DNA of 64,000 bases from UBA6144 sp964399165 (GCA_964399165.1 CAYNPO010000004.1:124001-188000); one strand, 5' to 3'; shown: positions 1 through 8,190, counted from the stretch's first letter. The notes: generated by a model from the sequence alone, not told the origin. Program-made: numbers and translations.

Positions 1-2
1 AG

Positions 3-782
3 ATCGCCAGCGGCAAGAAACGCGGGGACAAGGCCAGCGAGGGGGACCATAAAACCCCCGAAGGCGTCTACACCCTCCGGGAGTTCTACTCCTCCCAGTT
101 CCTCCACAGCACCCGCGGCAGCATGGCCAAGATGTACGGGGCCGGCGCCTTCACCACCGACTACCCCAACCTGATGGACCAAAGGGCCGGCAAAGGCGGC
201 AGCGGCATCTGGTTGCATTCCACCGACGACGCCACCCGCATCGACAAAGGCCTGGACTCCCGCGGCTGCGTGGTGGTGAACGACCAGGACTTGAAGCAGG
301 TCTCGCGTTTCCTGGACCTGGAGAACACCCCCATCATCATCGTCGAGGATGTCGCCTACCTCTCCGCGCAGGCATGGGAGAACAAACGCGCTTCGATCAT
401 GCGCGTGGTGAACGCCTGGGGCAAAGCCTGGCAGGAGAAAGACTTCGCCGGCTACATCTCCCACTACCACCAGGCCGAATTCAAGGACCGCTCCAAGGGC
501 GGCTACCACGCCTACAAGGCCTACAAGCAGGCGGTGTTCTCCCGTCCCGACAAGCCCTCCATCAAGCTCGACCAGGTCTCGGTCCTGGCAGCGGAAGACT
601 ACGCCGTCGTGACGTTGCGCCAGGACTACCGCTCACCCGTCATCAACGACGTCGGCAAAAAGACCCTTTACCTGCGCCAAGACGGCGACTACGACTGGAA
701 GATCGTGGCGGAACTGTGGGAGAAGGTCCCGGAAAAGGAAAACCTCGCCTTCACCCCCTCCATGCGGTTTTTCCGCGAGTAG
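3..782 (+). CDS. L,D-transpeptidase (YkuD) with C-terminal NTF2-like domain, 5' partial
   Basis: The reading frame is open from the window edge, so the N-terminus (signal peptide and start of the catalytic domain) is missing. The visible part carries the YkuD signature: a TPEGVY-type strand, WLHSTD with the conserved His, then SRGCVVV with the nucleophilic Cys. Family members make 3-3 peptidoglycan cross-links, trim stem peptides or attach proteins in the periplasm. After the catalytic domain, about 120 residues starting near RASIMRVVNAW look like an NTF2/SnoaL-type domain, the arrangement known in Helicobacter Csd6-like shape enzymes. The next gene starts 3 nt after the stop and a bactofilin follows, which supports a cell-shape operon. 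Whether it is a transpeptidase or a carboxypeptidase cannot be told from sequence. Confidence 0.88.
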   Translation: MASGKKRGDKASEGDHKTPEGVYTLREFYSSQFLHSTRGSMAKMYGAGAFTTDYPNLMDQRAGKGGSGIWLHSTDDATRIDKGLDSRGCVVVNDQDLKQVSRFLDLENTPIIIVEDVAYLSAQAWENKRASIMRVVNAWGKAWQEKDFAGYISHYHQAEFKDRSKGGYHAYKAYKQAVFSRPDKPSIKLDQVSVLAAEDYAVVTLRQDYRSPVINDVGKKTLYLRQDGDYDWKIVAELWEKVPEKENLAFTPSMRFFRE

Positions 783-785
783 AGA

Positions 786-1526
786 ATGATCCAAAAAGAA
801 CGTCCGGAACTGCAGTTCATCCTGAATGATTCCCCGGAGCCACCGCGCCTGCTGACCGTTCCCAAACGGGACCTCCGGCGTTTCCTCGTCACTCTTCCGC
901 TGGCCATCCTCACACTGTTGGCCCTGGTGGCGGGGGTCGCGATCCTCCGTCCCTCGGCGCGCCATGGCTCCCTCGGCATCCCTTCCCTCCCCTCCCTTTC
1001 CACTGACGGTGGGAAGGTCCAGGAGCTCAAAGCCGAACTGGCTGCCCTCACGGCCTCCAACCAGGCCCTGCAAAAAAAGCTCGCGTCGCCTCCCACTGGC
1101 GGGGCCGTGGCCGACGTGTGGCTGGGCCCTGTCAAGCGTCCCTACGCGCTCCAGGATCTGCGCGGCAAGAACGAGCTGCGCCTAGAGAGCATCACCCTGG
1201 AGGCCACGGAGACCAAGCAGGTGCTGCGCTTCAACCTCGTCAACCACGGTTCCTCCTCCCAGCGGGTGACCGGCCACGTCTACGTGCTACAGCTCCATGA
1301 CGGCGGCATGGGCCTCTACCCCGCCGCCACCGCGGGCGAACTGGCCCAGGGAATGCGCTTTGACCAGGGCGAGAGCTTCGCCGTATCGCGCCTGCGCCCG
1401 GTGGAAGCGGCTTTCGCCCCCGTGCCCGACAGCCGCTTCCTGGTCATCGTCTTCACCCGCGAAGGTGATTTGCTGGTGCACCAAGAACTCACCGGCCCCT
1501 TCCCCGCGCCCGGAGGCGCTCCCTGA
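786..1526 (+). CDS. Membrane-anchored coiled-coil protein of the bactofilin operon
   Basis: This 246-residue protein is not a family I recognise. It has a short cytoplasmic N-terminus, one membrane segment at about residues 33-54, a short coiled coil at about 76-101 (VQELKAELAALTASNQ), then a probably periplasmic beta-rich domain to the end. It sits between the L,D-transpeptidase and the bactofilin: it begins 3 nt after the first and its TGA overlaps the ATG of the second by 1 nt. By position it could link the cytoplasmic bactofilin scaffold to the periplasmic cross-linking enzyme, much as Csd5/Csd7-type membrane proteins do in Helicobacter. That role is inferred from context only. Confidence 0.8.
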   Translation: MIQKERPELQFILNDSPEPPRLLTVPKRDLRRFLVTLPLAILTLLALVAGVAILRPSARHGSLGIPSLPSLSTDGGKVQELKAELAALTASNQALQKKLASPPTGGAVADVWLGPVKRPYALQDLRGKNELRLESITLEATETKQVLRFNLVNHGSSSQRVTGHVYVLQLHDGGMGLYPAATAGELAQGMRFDQGESFAVSRLRPVEAAFAPVPDSRFLVIVFTREGDLLVHQELTGPFPAPGGAP

Positions 1527-1870
1527 TGGACATCACCGACTTCAAAACCGTGCGCTTCAACGTGCTGGGCAGCGGCAGCCGCCTCAAGGGCGAGTTCCAC
1601 TTGGAAGGCCCCACCACGCTGGCGGGCGAAGTCGAGGGCGTGATCCACGCGCCGGCCGGCGCGCGCCTGGTGCTAGAGCGTGGCTCGCGCATGAAGGGTG
1701 ACATCCACGGGGACGAGGTGGAGATCCACGGCGTGTTCGAGGGTGCGGTTTCATGTACCGGCACGCTGGCCTTGCGGGCGGGGTGCGAGTTCACTGGCAA
1801 AGTGAAGGCGGGGAAGCTGGTGGTTTATCCCGGCGCCAGCGTGGACATGGAGAGCGACGCCGGGGAATGA
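1526..1870 (+). CDS. Bactofilin family cytoskeletal protein
   Basis: The 114 residues match the bactofilin (DUF583) pattern: a short N-terminal tail, then a right-handed beta-helix built from repeats such as LKGEFHLEGPTTLAGEVEG and MKGDIHGDEVEIHGVFEG, in which Gly and hydrophobic residues recur about every six positions. Bactofilins polymerise without nucleotide into filaments at the membrane and position peptidoglycan enzymes. The start overlaps the stop of the upstream membrane-protein gene (TGATG), so translation is probably coupled. The length is typical of short bactofilins. It lies downstream of an L,D-transpeptidase, as in other shape loci. Confidence 0.93.
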   Translation: MDITDFKTVRFNVLGSGSRLKGEFHLEGPTTLAGEVEGVIHAPAGARLVLERGSRMKGDIHGDEVEIHGVFEGAVSCTGTLALRAGCEFTGKVKAGKLVVYPGASVDMESDAGE

Positions 1871-1872
1871 AA

Positions 1873-1893
1873 AGGGCCCCGGATGGGGGCCCT
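1873..1893 (-). terminator. Intrinsic terminator between convergent genes
   Basis: The stem AGGGCCCC with GGGGCCCT is separated by a 5-nt loop. On the minus strand it is followed by TTTT, so it best terminates the minus-strand secreted-protein gene that ends at 1915. It may also stop bactofilin read-through, although the plus strand has no T tract. Confidence 0.6.
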
Positions 1894-1914
1894 GCCAGGG
1901 TCAATCCAGCAAAC

Positions 1915-2559
1915 TTAAAATTCAACGTCCTGCTCGGGGACCGGCTCAGGAACCTGCTCGCGGGTCAACAGTGTGACAGTCAAGTTGGCGCGAGCGGCGT
2001 CGGCCATGAGCTGCCCCAGCGTATAATCAATCTCAAAGGCGAAGCAGAAGTTTCGCATGTAGCCTGCATCGAAATTACAGTTGGCGTCCCACCGTCGGAA
2101 AATGAGGCCTTGAAAAGCCGGGTGCGCACTACCGTCTGAAAGGTAAGCTTGCCCTCCATAGTGCCCAACGGCGCCAGAATAATCCCCCGCCACGTACACC
2201 GACGAGTTCCGCGTCCACACCAGCTGGTCACCCACGCGGCGGACGAACTGGAACCGGCGTCCATCCGTGGCGTTGATGAGGTCGTCACCCCGGACATACT
2301 CTTGCTCGCGCCCCACCTGGAACACCAGGTCTTGCCCGGACTCAATGATCCGCCCCTGCGCGCCGCTGGCCGCGCGCTGGCGGTTGATGCGGTGGTTAGT
2401 CAGACGGAAAACCAAAATATCACCCCTGCGTAAGACCTCCACTATGCGTTGCCCGCGACGGGCATTGAGCGTGGTCGGGGTGGCGCCCTCGTAGTTCTGT
2501 AGGTTGAGCTGGGCAAAGGCGGGCAAAGACAGCAACAAAGATACGATAAATAAGCGCAT
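1915..2559 (-). CDS. Secreted protein of unknown function
   Basis: I do not recognise the family. The start chosen is the ATG at 2559, which follows a GGAGGGG ribosome site and opens a clean signal peptide (MRLFIVSLLLSLPAFAQ); a longer in-frame start upstream would bury the signal. The mature part (about 197 residues) is rich in polar and aromatic residues and contains two Cys in a C-N-F-D-A-G-Y-M-R-N-F-C context, so a disulfide is possible. It is monocistronic: a terminator lies downstream and a promoter-like element 60-90 nt upstream (see 2622-2651). Confidence 0.8.
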   Translation of the reverse strand: MRLFIVSLLLSLPAFAQLNLQNYEGATPTTLNARRGQRIVEVLRRGDILVFRLTNHRINRQRAASGAQGRIIESGQDLVFQVGREQEYVRGDDLINATDGRRFQFVRRVGDQLVWTRNSSVYVAGDYSGAVGHYGGQAYLSDGSAHPAFQGLIFRRWDANCNFDAGYMRNFCFAFEIDYTLGQLMADAARANLTVTLLTREQVPEPVPEQDVEF

Positions 2560-2621
2560 AGCCCCTCCGGGACAAGAGTTTATCCGGTAGAAGCAAGAAC
2601 CGTGCCTGGCCAAGCGCGGTT

Positions 2622-2651
2622 TTATGCGAGCCGGCCGTCTAAACTTTAGAC
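2622..2651 (-). promoter_or_regulatory. Candidate sigma-28 (FliA-type) promoter embedded in a palindrome
   Basis: On the minus strand TAAAGTTT (plus 2641-2648) is an exact match to the textbook FliA -35. After exactly 11 nt comes TCGCATAA (2622-2629), which matches 5 of 8 positions of GCCGATAA, including the ATAA core. The -35 sits inside a perfect 15-bp palindrome, GTCTAAA-C-TTTAGAC (2637-2651). It lies about 65 nt upstream of the ATG at 2559. Confidence 0.45.
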
Positions 2652-2656
2652 ACCGC

Positions 2657-4024
2657 CTAAAGCAACGACTCCGGCGTGATCACCTCCACCGGCCGGATCT
2701 TCTCTAGCTGGCTCCGGATGGAGGGATCCCCCACCACCACGATGACCTGCTCTTCCCAGGTGAAGAGCTTACCCACGGCATCCGCCACCTGCGCCGGCCC
2801 CAGGGCCTTCACGCGCTCGGGATAACGGTAGAGCTTTTCCACCGACTGGGCCGCGTGGTCCAGGGCCAGGATCTGCATGAGGAACTTGTCGGAGCCCTGG
2901 AAGTTGAAGGGATAGTGCCCGATCACATAGTCGCGCACGTGCTTGAGCTGCTCCTCCTTCACGTTCTCGGGGCGGGCGGTCTCCCCCACTAGGCGGCGGA
3001 TGAGCGAGAGCAGCTCGCCCACGGTCTGGCTCTTGGTGAAAGTGCTGATGCCGGCCCGGCCGTATTCGGCCTGGATGCTCACGAAGGCGTTCACGGAGTA
3101 GGTGAGGCCGCGCTTGACGCGCACTTCCTGCATGAGACGCGAGGTGAAGCCACCGCCCATGAAGTCTGCGGCCAGCGAGAGGCGCTCGTCGGGGTCCGTG
3201 GCCTCCTGGCGTGAGAGATAGCGGCCGATGCGCACCTGGGCCTGGTTCGCGCCGGGAACCGGCACGAAGAACACCCGGTGGGCCATGGAGCCCACGGGGT
3301 TTTTTAGCTGGAGCGTTTGGGAGGCTGAGGCCTTCCAGCCGCATTCCTGGAGGAACTTGTCCTTGATGAAAAGGGCCTCACGGGGGCCGCGCACGTAGAA
3401 ACGCTTGGGGGCCTCGTCGCGCAGCTGGGCCCAGCGGGCCTTGAGCGCCTCGGGGCGCATGGTCTGAAGCGACGCCACCGTGCCCTCCACGGGCCACTCG
3501 TAGCTCGAGCCGCGCATCATCACCGCCCGCACCGCCCGGTCAGCCAGGGCAGAGTGGGAGCTTGGGAGGTTTTTCAGACGCGCGATGGTGCGCTGTTGGT
3601 GGGGCAAAAGTTCCGACCGGGGAAAGTCGGCTTCGCGCACCACGTGGCAGAAGCGCTCCACCACCGCCGGCAAGTCTTTCACCAGGGCGGTGAAAGAGAG
3701 CGTGCTGTACTCGTGGCTCACGTAGTCCTCGAAGCCAACGCCATAGAAGTCGAAGAATTCGCTGAGCTGGGCCTGGGTGTGCTTGGGTGTTCCCGCAAAG
3801 AGCAGATCGAAAGTGGTCTGCGTGGTGCCGGCCGCGGACGCTGAGTCCCGCAGGGCCCCGTCCGCAAAGTACACCACTACGGTGGCCACGGGATAGCGGT
3901 CGTCCTCGAGCCAAACCGCCTTGTGGCTGCCTAGGTCCACTCGGTGGATGTCGTCCTTCCTGAAGTCGGCGCCGTGGACGCCCAGGGTGAGAAACGCCGC
4001 GAGCGCGGCAACGGTGGTCTTCAT
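2657..4024 (-). CDS. M16 family peptidase-like protein lacking the zinc motif, periplasmic
   Basis: This is the second of two adjacent M16 (pitrilysin/processing-peptidase-like) genes. The ATG at 4024 is preferred to an upstream start because it has AGGAG before it and begins a signal peptide (MKTTVAALAAFLTLGVHGA). The protein has the two-half M16 fold with a glycine-rich segment, but where HxxEH should be it reads TTFDLLFAGT, so it cannot bind zinc. It keeps the RGLTY element typical of the non-catalytic partner subunit. The ATG overlaps the stop of the catalytic M16 gene upstream (ATGA), so the two are probably made together and form a heterodimer that degrades peptides in the periplasm. 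Confidence 0.9.
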   Translation of the reverse strand: MKTTVAALAAFLTLGVHGADFRKDDIHRVDLGSHKAVWLEDDRYPVATVVVYFADGALRDSASAAGTTQTTFDLLFAGTPKHTQAQLSEFFDFYGVGFEDYVSHEYSTLSFTALVKDLPAVVERFCHVVREADFPRSELLPHQQRTIARLKNLPSSHSALADRAVRAVMMRGSSYEWPVEGTVASLQTMRPEALKARWAQLRDEAPKRFYVRGPREALFIKDKFLQECGWKASASQTLQLKNPVGSMAHRVFFVPVPGANQAQVRIGRYLSRQEATDPDERLSLAADFMGGGFTSRLMQEVRVKRGLTYSVNAFVSIQAEYGRAGISTFTKSQTVGELLSLIRRLVGETARPENVKEEQLKHVRDYVIGHYPFNFQGSDKFLMQILALDHAAQSVEKLYRYPERVKALGPAQVADAVGKLFTWEEQVIVVVGDPSIRSQLEKIRPVEVITPESLL

Positions 4025-5394
4025 GGTTTCTTCTCCTGGGGATGCTTGTCCCACACCGTCACCCACACATGGGCCGGGGTGGCCGCCAGTTTCTCGCAGG
4101 CGGCGCGCACCTCGGCCACGCCGAGGGCGTTATAGACCTTCCATTCCTTGCGGTAGTAGCGCCAGTCGCCGTGCATGGCCTCGCGCTCGCCCACGAATTG
4201 GGCCAGCCCCCCGGTGGTGTCCAGTTGGGCGTAGAGCCCAGCCTCGTATTGGTTCTTGATCTTGCGCACGGAGCGCTCGGACACGGCGGTCTTGCAGGAG
4301 CGCTTGATTTCTTTCAGGAGGTCGCTCTTGAAGCGGTCCGGGTCCGTGCCCGCGTCCAGCTCACCCCCGAAGAGGAAAATGCCGGCCTTCTGAAGGGTGT
4401 AGTTGCTGGCGTAGATGCTGGAGGCCGGCGGGCGACGAGTCAGCACGAACTTCTGCACCAGGTGCGCGCTCTTGCCGTCACCCAGGATCGCTCCCAGGAT
4501 GTCCAGCGCGAAGGCCTCGGCACTGCCCTCGGGATGGCCGGGGAAGCCCAGCATGAACAGCGGGTTGGAGGTGGCGCCCTTGAGCTTCAACTCCACCGGT
4601 TTGGTGAGGTTGTTATCGAAGGCGGTGGCAGGCACCTGGGCCCGGGAAGCCTCCGGCACCGGCGAGGAGGGGATCTCCCCGAAGTACTTCTCCACGAGGG
4701 AGCGAACCTGGCCCACCTTCACGTCGCCCACCACCACCAGCACGTCGTTGTTGGGCGCGTACCACTGCCGGTAGTAGCGGTAGACCTGGTCGCGGGAAAC
4801 CGTCTTGAGGTCCTTGATGTCGCCGATCACCGAGTGGCCGTAAGGGGTGCCCTTGTAGATCTCCCCCATCAAGCGCATGTACAGCTCGCCGCGGGGCGAG
4901 TTCTCGTAGCGCACCTTGCGCTCTTCCAGCACCACCTGGCGCTCACTCTCGAACTCCACGGGACGGATGACCAGGTTGACCATGCGGTCCGCTTCCACCG
5001 AGAGCATGAGCTCCAGGGTGCTGGAAGGCATGTCCTCGTGGTACACGGTCATGTCGTTGGTGGTGTAGGCGTTGCTGCTGCCGCCGTTACCTTCCACCAG
5101 GTAATCGAACTTGCTCGCCTCCACTTGCTTGGTGCCTTTGAACATGAGGTGCTCAAGGAAGTGGCTTGCCCCGGTGATGCCGGGGCGCTCGTCCTTGCTT
5201 CCCACCTTGTAGAATGAGTAAAGCGAGTAGACCGGCAGGCGGTGGTCCTCCAGCACCAACACGGTCAGTCCGTTCTTGAGGGTGAAGCGCTCCACTTCGA
5301 GTTTCAGGGGATCGGGGTAGCCATCCAGGGAAGGACGGGAGGGGCCGCCGGCGCATCCGGCGAGCAAGGCGAGGGCAATAACGAAAGTGCGCAT
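4021..5394 (-). CDS. M16 family zinc metallopeptidase, lipoprotein
   Basis: The 457-residue protein starts with a lipoprotein signal (lipobox LAGC, Cys14) and carries the inverted zinc motif HFLEH at residues 78-82, with a downstream acidic VVLEERKVR segment supplying the third ligand. M16 enzymes cut short unfolded peptides inside a clam-shell chamber. The neighbouring gene encodes a zinc-less M16 paralogue and overlaps by 4 nt, the usual active/inactive pair. The lipid anchor places the pair at the envelope. Substrate is unknown; PqqL-like uptake or envelope-peptide turnover are possibilities. The 176-bp gap upstream holds the divergent start region shared with ald. Confidence 0.93.
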   Translation of the reverse strand: MRTFVIALALLAGCAGGPSRPSLDGYPDPLKLEVERFTLKNGLTVLVLEDHRLPVYSLYSFYKVGSKDERPGITGASHFLEHLMFKGTKQVEASKFDYLVEGNGGSSNAYTTNDMTVYHEDMPSSTLELMLSVEADRMVNLVIRPVEFESERQVVLEERKVRYENSPRGELYMRLMGEIYKGTPYGHSVIGDIKDLKTVSRDQVYRYYRQWYAPNNDVLVVVGDVKVGQVRSLVEKYFGEIPSSPVPEASRAQVPATAFDNNLTKPVELKLKGATSNPLFMLGFPGHPEGSAEAFALDILGAILGDGKSAHLVQKFVLTRRPPASSIYASNYTLQKAGIFLFGGELDAGTDPDRFKSDLLKEIKRSCKTAVSERSVRKIKNQYEAGLYAQLDTTGGLAQFVGEREAMHGDWRYYRKEWKVYNALGVAEVRAACEKLAATPAHVWVTVWDKHPQEKKP

Positions 5395-5570
5395 GGGAAC
5401 CTCGGGTGGGGGGAGCGGGACCTCCCATTTTAGGCCCCCCCTCCTCTTTTTGCCAGCCTTGCCCGCCGCGGAGCGGATTGGTTGGTCTTCTCTTTGGGCG
5501 CCGTGCCGTCCTAGGCGCGCGCGTCTTTCTCCGCTATCATCGGTCCACCAACTTTTGAGGAGCCCCCCGC

Positions 5571-6689
5571 ATGAAAATCGCCATCCCGAAGGAAATCAAA
5601 AACAACGAAAACCGCATCGCCATCGTCCCGGGCGGTGTCCGTCAGCTGGTGCAGGACGGGCATGAGGTCTACGTTCAGAAGAACGGCGGCGCGGGCATTG
5701 GCATCTCGGACGAGGAGTACGTGAAGGCCGGAGCCAAGATCCTCAACACACTGGAAGAGTGCTTCGCCACCGGCGAGATGATCATCAAGGTCAAGGAACC
5801 GCAGCCCAACGAGATCGCGCTCCTTAAGCCTCACCACATCCTTTACACCTATCTGCACCTGGCCGCGGACAAGCCCCAGACCGAGGGCCTCATGAAGTCC
5901 GGTGCCACCTGCATCGCCTATGAGACCATCCAACTTGAGGATGGCTCCCTTCCCTTGTTGGTCCCCATGTCCGAAGTAGCCGGCCGCATGTCTGTGCAGG
6001 TGGGCGCGACCTACCTCCAGTTGGACAAAGGCGGCAAAGGCATCCTCCTCGGGGGCGTGCCCGGCGTCCGCCGCGCCAAGGTGACGATCATCGGCTGCGG
6101 CATCGCCGGCACCAACGCCGCCCAGATGGCCGTGGGCATGGGCGCCGACGTCACATTGGTCGACCTTTCCACCAAGCGCTTGGCCGAACTCGACCAGCTC
6201 TTCGAGAACAAGGTCAACACCCTCTTCTCCAACGCACAAAACATCGAGGACGCCGTCATCCACTCTGACCTGGTGATCGGCGCGGTGCTGGTTCCCGGCG
6301 CCAAGGCCCCCAAGCTTGTCACCCGCGACATGATCTCCAAAATGCAGAAAGGTTCCGTGGTGGTGGACATCGCCGTGGACCAGGGCGGATGCATCGAAAC
6401 TTGCAAACCCACCACCCACGAGAACCCGACTTTCGTGGTGGATGGCGTGGTCCACTACTGCGTGGCCAACATGCCCGGCGCTGTCGCCCGCACTTCCACA
6501 TTTGCTTTGACCAACGTCACCCTCAAATACGCCCGCATGATCGCCGGCATGGGCGTGGATAAGGCGATCATGAAGGACAAGCCTCTGCGCCTGGGTGTGA
6601 ACATTTATAAAGGTAAGCTGGTGTACGAGCAGGTCGCCCGGGATCTGGACTTGCCCTACACCCCGTTGGCGCTGGACAAATACCTGTAA
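5571..6689 (+). CDS. ald: Alanine dehydrogenase
   Basis: The 372 residues match alanine dehydrogenase from end to end: the N-terminal MKIAIPKEIKNNENRI block (substrate Arg and Lys), the Rossmann motif GCGIAGTNAAQMAVGMGADV near residues 175-195, and the conserved DIAVDQGG and NMPGAVARTST segments. The enzyme converts L-alanine reversibly to pyruvate and ammonia with NAD in the cytoplasm. A strong GAGGAG ribosome site precedes the ATG, and an intrinsic terminator follows within 10 nt, so it is a single-gene unit. Confidence 0.97.
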   Translation: MKIAIPKEIKNNENRIAIVPGGVRQLVQDGHEVYVQKNGGAGIGISDEEYVKAGAKILNTLEECFATGEMIIKVKEPQPNEIALLKPHHILYTYLHLAADKPQTEGLMKSGATCIAYETIQLEDGSLPLLVPMSEVAGRMSVQVGATYLQLDKGGKGILLGGVPGVRRAKVTIIGCGIAGTNAAQMAVGMGADVTLVDLSTKRLAELDQLFENKVNTLFSNAQNIEDAVIHSDLVIGAVLVPGAKAPKLVTRDMISKMQKGSVVVDIAVDQGGCIETCKPTTHENPTFVVDGVVHYCVANMPGAVARTSTFALTNVTLKYARMIAGMGVDKAIMKDKPLRLGVNIYKGKLVYEQVARDLDLPYTPLALDKYL

Positions 6690-6695
6690 GACGGG

Positions 6696-6720
6696 AAGGG
6701 GCGAAAAGCCCCTTTTTTTT
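6696..6720 (+). terminator. Intrinsic terminator of ald
   Basis: AAGGGGC pairs with GCCCCTT around a GAAAA loop and runs directly into eight T residues. It starts 6 nt after the ald stop codon. The T tract overlaps the -35 of the next promoter. Confidence 0.93.
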
Positions 6721-6746
6721 GGCGTGCCCAAGATCCGTGCTATGAT
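6719..6746 (+). promoter_or_regulatory. Sigma-70-type promoter of the fliL-like gene, probably leaderless
   Basis: TTGGCG (6719-6724), a 16-nt spacer, then TATGAT (6741-6746). The expected transcription start falls at about 6752-6753, on the ATG itself, and there is no Shine-Dalgarno sequence before that ATG. Confidence 0.5.
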
Positions 6747-6752
6747 TTTCCC

Positions 6753-7223
6753 ATGACCGGCAACCCGATGATCGACAAAGTCCTCTTGGGTCTCAACGGC
6801 CTGGTGGCCATCGGCGCCGCGGCCATGGTGTTCTATGCCCACAACAACCTCAAGCCCCCCCCTACGGACCAAGCGGCCGAAGAAAAATCGCTGGAGAGCG
6901 GTGTGGTGGCCGAGGCCCAGGTGACCCCCCACACCTTCAAGAAGATGGTGGTGAACATCCAGTCGCCGGGCACCCGCCTGCGCTATCTGGAAGTGGAGAT
7001 GGGCGTCCTCCCCTTCGCGGAAGGGGACAAGGAAACCATCAAGTCCCTGGAGTACAAGTTCCAGAACGCCCTCATCGACATTGCTGGATCCATGTCGCCG
7101 GACGAACTTAGTTCAGTGACGGGCAAAATTCTGCTGGAAGGCCGGCTCAAAAAGCGGCTGAACGAGGAGTTCGGATCCGCTTTGATCAAGCAGATCTACT
7201 TCTCGCGCTTCATCGTCCAGTAA
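6753..7223 (+). CDS. fliL: FliL-like flagellar basal body-associated protein
   Basis: The 156 residues have the FliL layout: one N-terminal membrane segment (about residues 12-28), a linker, then a periplasmic stomatin-like domain with the usual RYLEVEMGV strand and the C-terminal signature IKQIYFSRFIVQ. FliL surrounds the stator units at the flagellar motor and supports torque or stator stability. No flagellar operon surrounds it; it stands alone between the ald terminator and a convergent small gene. The symbol is assigned by family resemblance, and a paralogue may sit in the main flagellar cluster elsewhere. Confidence 0.85.
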   Translation: MTGNPMIDKVLLGLNGLVAIGAAAMVFYAHNNLKPPPTDQAAEEKSLESGVVAEAQVTPHTFKKMVVNIQSPGTRLRYLEVEMGVLPFAEGDKETIKSLEYKFQNALIDIAGSMSPDELSSVTGKILLEGRLKKRLNEEFGSALIKQIYFSRFIVQ

Positions 7224-7230
7224 GGACGAG

Positions 7231-7404
7231 TTACTGGCGGGTGGTGTTCTCAGTTCCGTCGAGCGCCACGGCGTTGTTGGCGTCGTCGGGAAGCTGCTTG
7301 AGGGCCTTCTGGATGGTTTCTTTGGAGAGCTTGCCCTCGGCGACAAGGCGGTCACGCAGGCGAACGTCGAGCTGTTTTTCTTCCAAAGCTTGGCGCAGTT
7401 TCAT
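7231..7404 (-). CDS. Small hypothetical protein, 57 aa
   Basis: A short ORF that is easy to miss. The ATG at 7404 follows a GAGGGG ribosome site by about 6 nt. The protein is charged and helical in its first 40 residues (MKLRQALEEKQLDVRLRDRL, then LSKETIQKALKQLPDD) and ends in a polar tail. The pattern LSKETIQKAL suggests a small helical domain rather than noise. It converges on fliL with 7 nt between stop codons. Function unknown. Confidence 0.6.
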   Translation of the reverse strand: MKLRQALEEKQLDVRLRDRLVAEGKLSKETIQKALKQLPDDANNAVALDGTENTTRQ

Positions 7405-7470
7405 GGCTTTCCCCTCACAAAAGTGTCCCCCAAACTAACAGGACCCATTCCAGCTGGCAAGAATTGACAC

Positions 7471-8190
7471 TCAGTGCCAATACTTGGGCTTATCATCCTT
7501 GTCCTCATCCACCAGCCGCAGGTGCTTGGCCTTGGCGGATGTACGCCGGGAGGGGGCGCTGCCCGTGCGAAACCACCAGGCCAGGGGTGACCAAGTTTGG
7601 TGGCGGATAAGCAGGAAAGCGATGGCCATGGAAAAGAGGTGCCCCCAGGCAGCCCGGTTGCCGGAGAACACGCCCATGTAGAGCTCAAGACCCGCCATGA
7701 TGAGGCAGAACACCCGGGCCTTCACGGGGAAGGCGAAGAACACCAGGAACTGGCGGTCGGGGTAGAGGACCGCGTAGGCCACGCACAGAGCGTAGGTGAC
7801 CCCGGCGCTGCCCACGAGCACGCCGCCCCCCAAGGCGGTCCCCCGCAGGACCAAGGTATCGGCCGCCACGTAGAGGAGCCCCGCCGCCACTGCGCAGGTG
7901 CCGAGAAACTTCAGGTAAACCCGCGGCCCCCAGGAGCGCTCCAGCTCGGAGCCTAAAAACCACAGGGCGAGGGCGTTGAAGAGCAGGGTCATGGGCTGGG
8001 TTTCCACCCAGGGGTAGGTGAAAAGAGTGTGCAGGCGCCAGGGGAAAAACCATTCGGGAGCAAGTCCCAGCCAAGCCACCAGGGAGAACGCGCCCACCCC
8101 TTGCCCGATGGCGTGTAACAGGAAAAGCGCGCCCATCACGACCAGGATGGTTTTGTTGGAACGGGTGAGCTGAGGAGCCTGCACGCTCAC
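7471..8190 (-). CDS. Rhomboid-family membrane protein with altered active site
   Basis: A polytopic protein of 239 residues with about six membrane helices and clear rhomboid landmarks: NALALWFLGSELERSWG on the L1/helix 2 side, the helix 4 motif at 127-134 (GSAGVTYA), and His184 in WGHLFSMAIAF on helix 6. Rhomboids are intramembrane serine proteases with a GxSG motif, but here Ser and Ala are swapped: GSAG instead of GASG, so Ala129 occupies the nucleophile position while the dyad His is kept. It may be a pseudoprotease or use Ser128. The GTG start overlaps the stop of the epimerase gene (GTGA), indicating coupling. The hydrophilic C-terminal tail is cytoplasmic. Confidence 0.82.
   Translation of the reverse strand: MSVQAPQLTRSNKTILVVMGALFLLHAIGQGVGAFSLVAWLGLAPEWFFPWRLHTLFTYPWVETQPMTLLFNALALWFLGSELERSWGPRVYLKFLGTCAVAAGLLYVAADTLVLRGTALGGGVLVGSAGVTYALCVAYAVLYPDRQFLVFFAFPVKARVFCLIMAGLELYMGVFSGNRAAWGHLFSMAIAFLLIRHQTWSPLAWWFRTGSAPSRRTSAKAKHLRLVDEDKDDKPKYWH

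Noticed and set aside
5511..6932. A 473-codon minus-strand ORF across ald
   Set aside because: Ald is unambiguous and this frame runs through its terminator and the fliL promoter.
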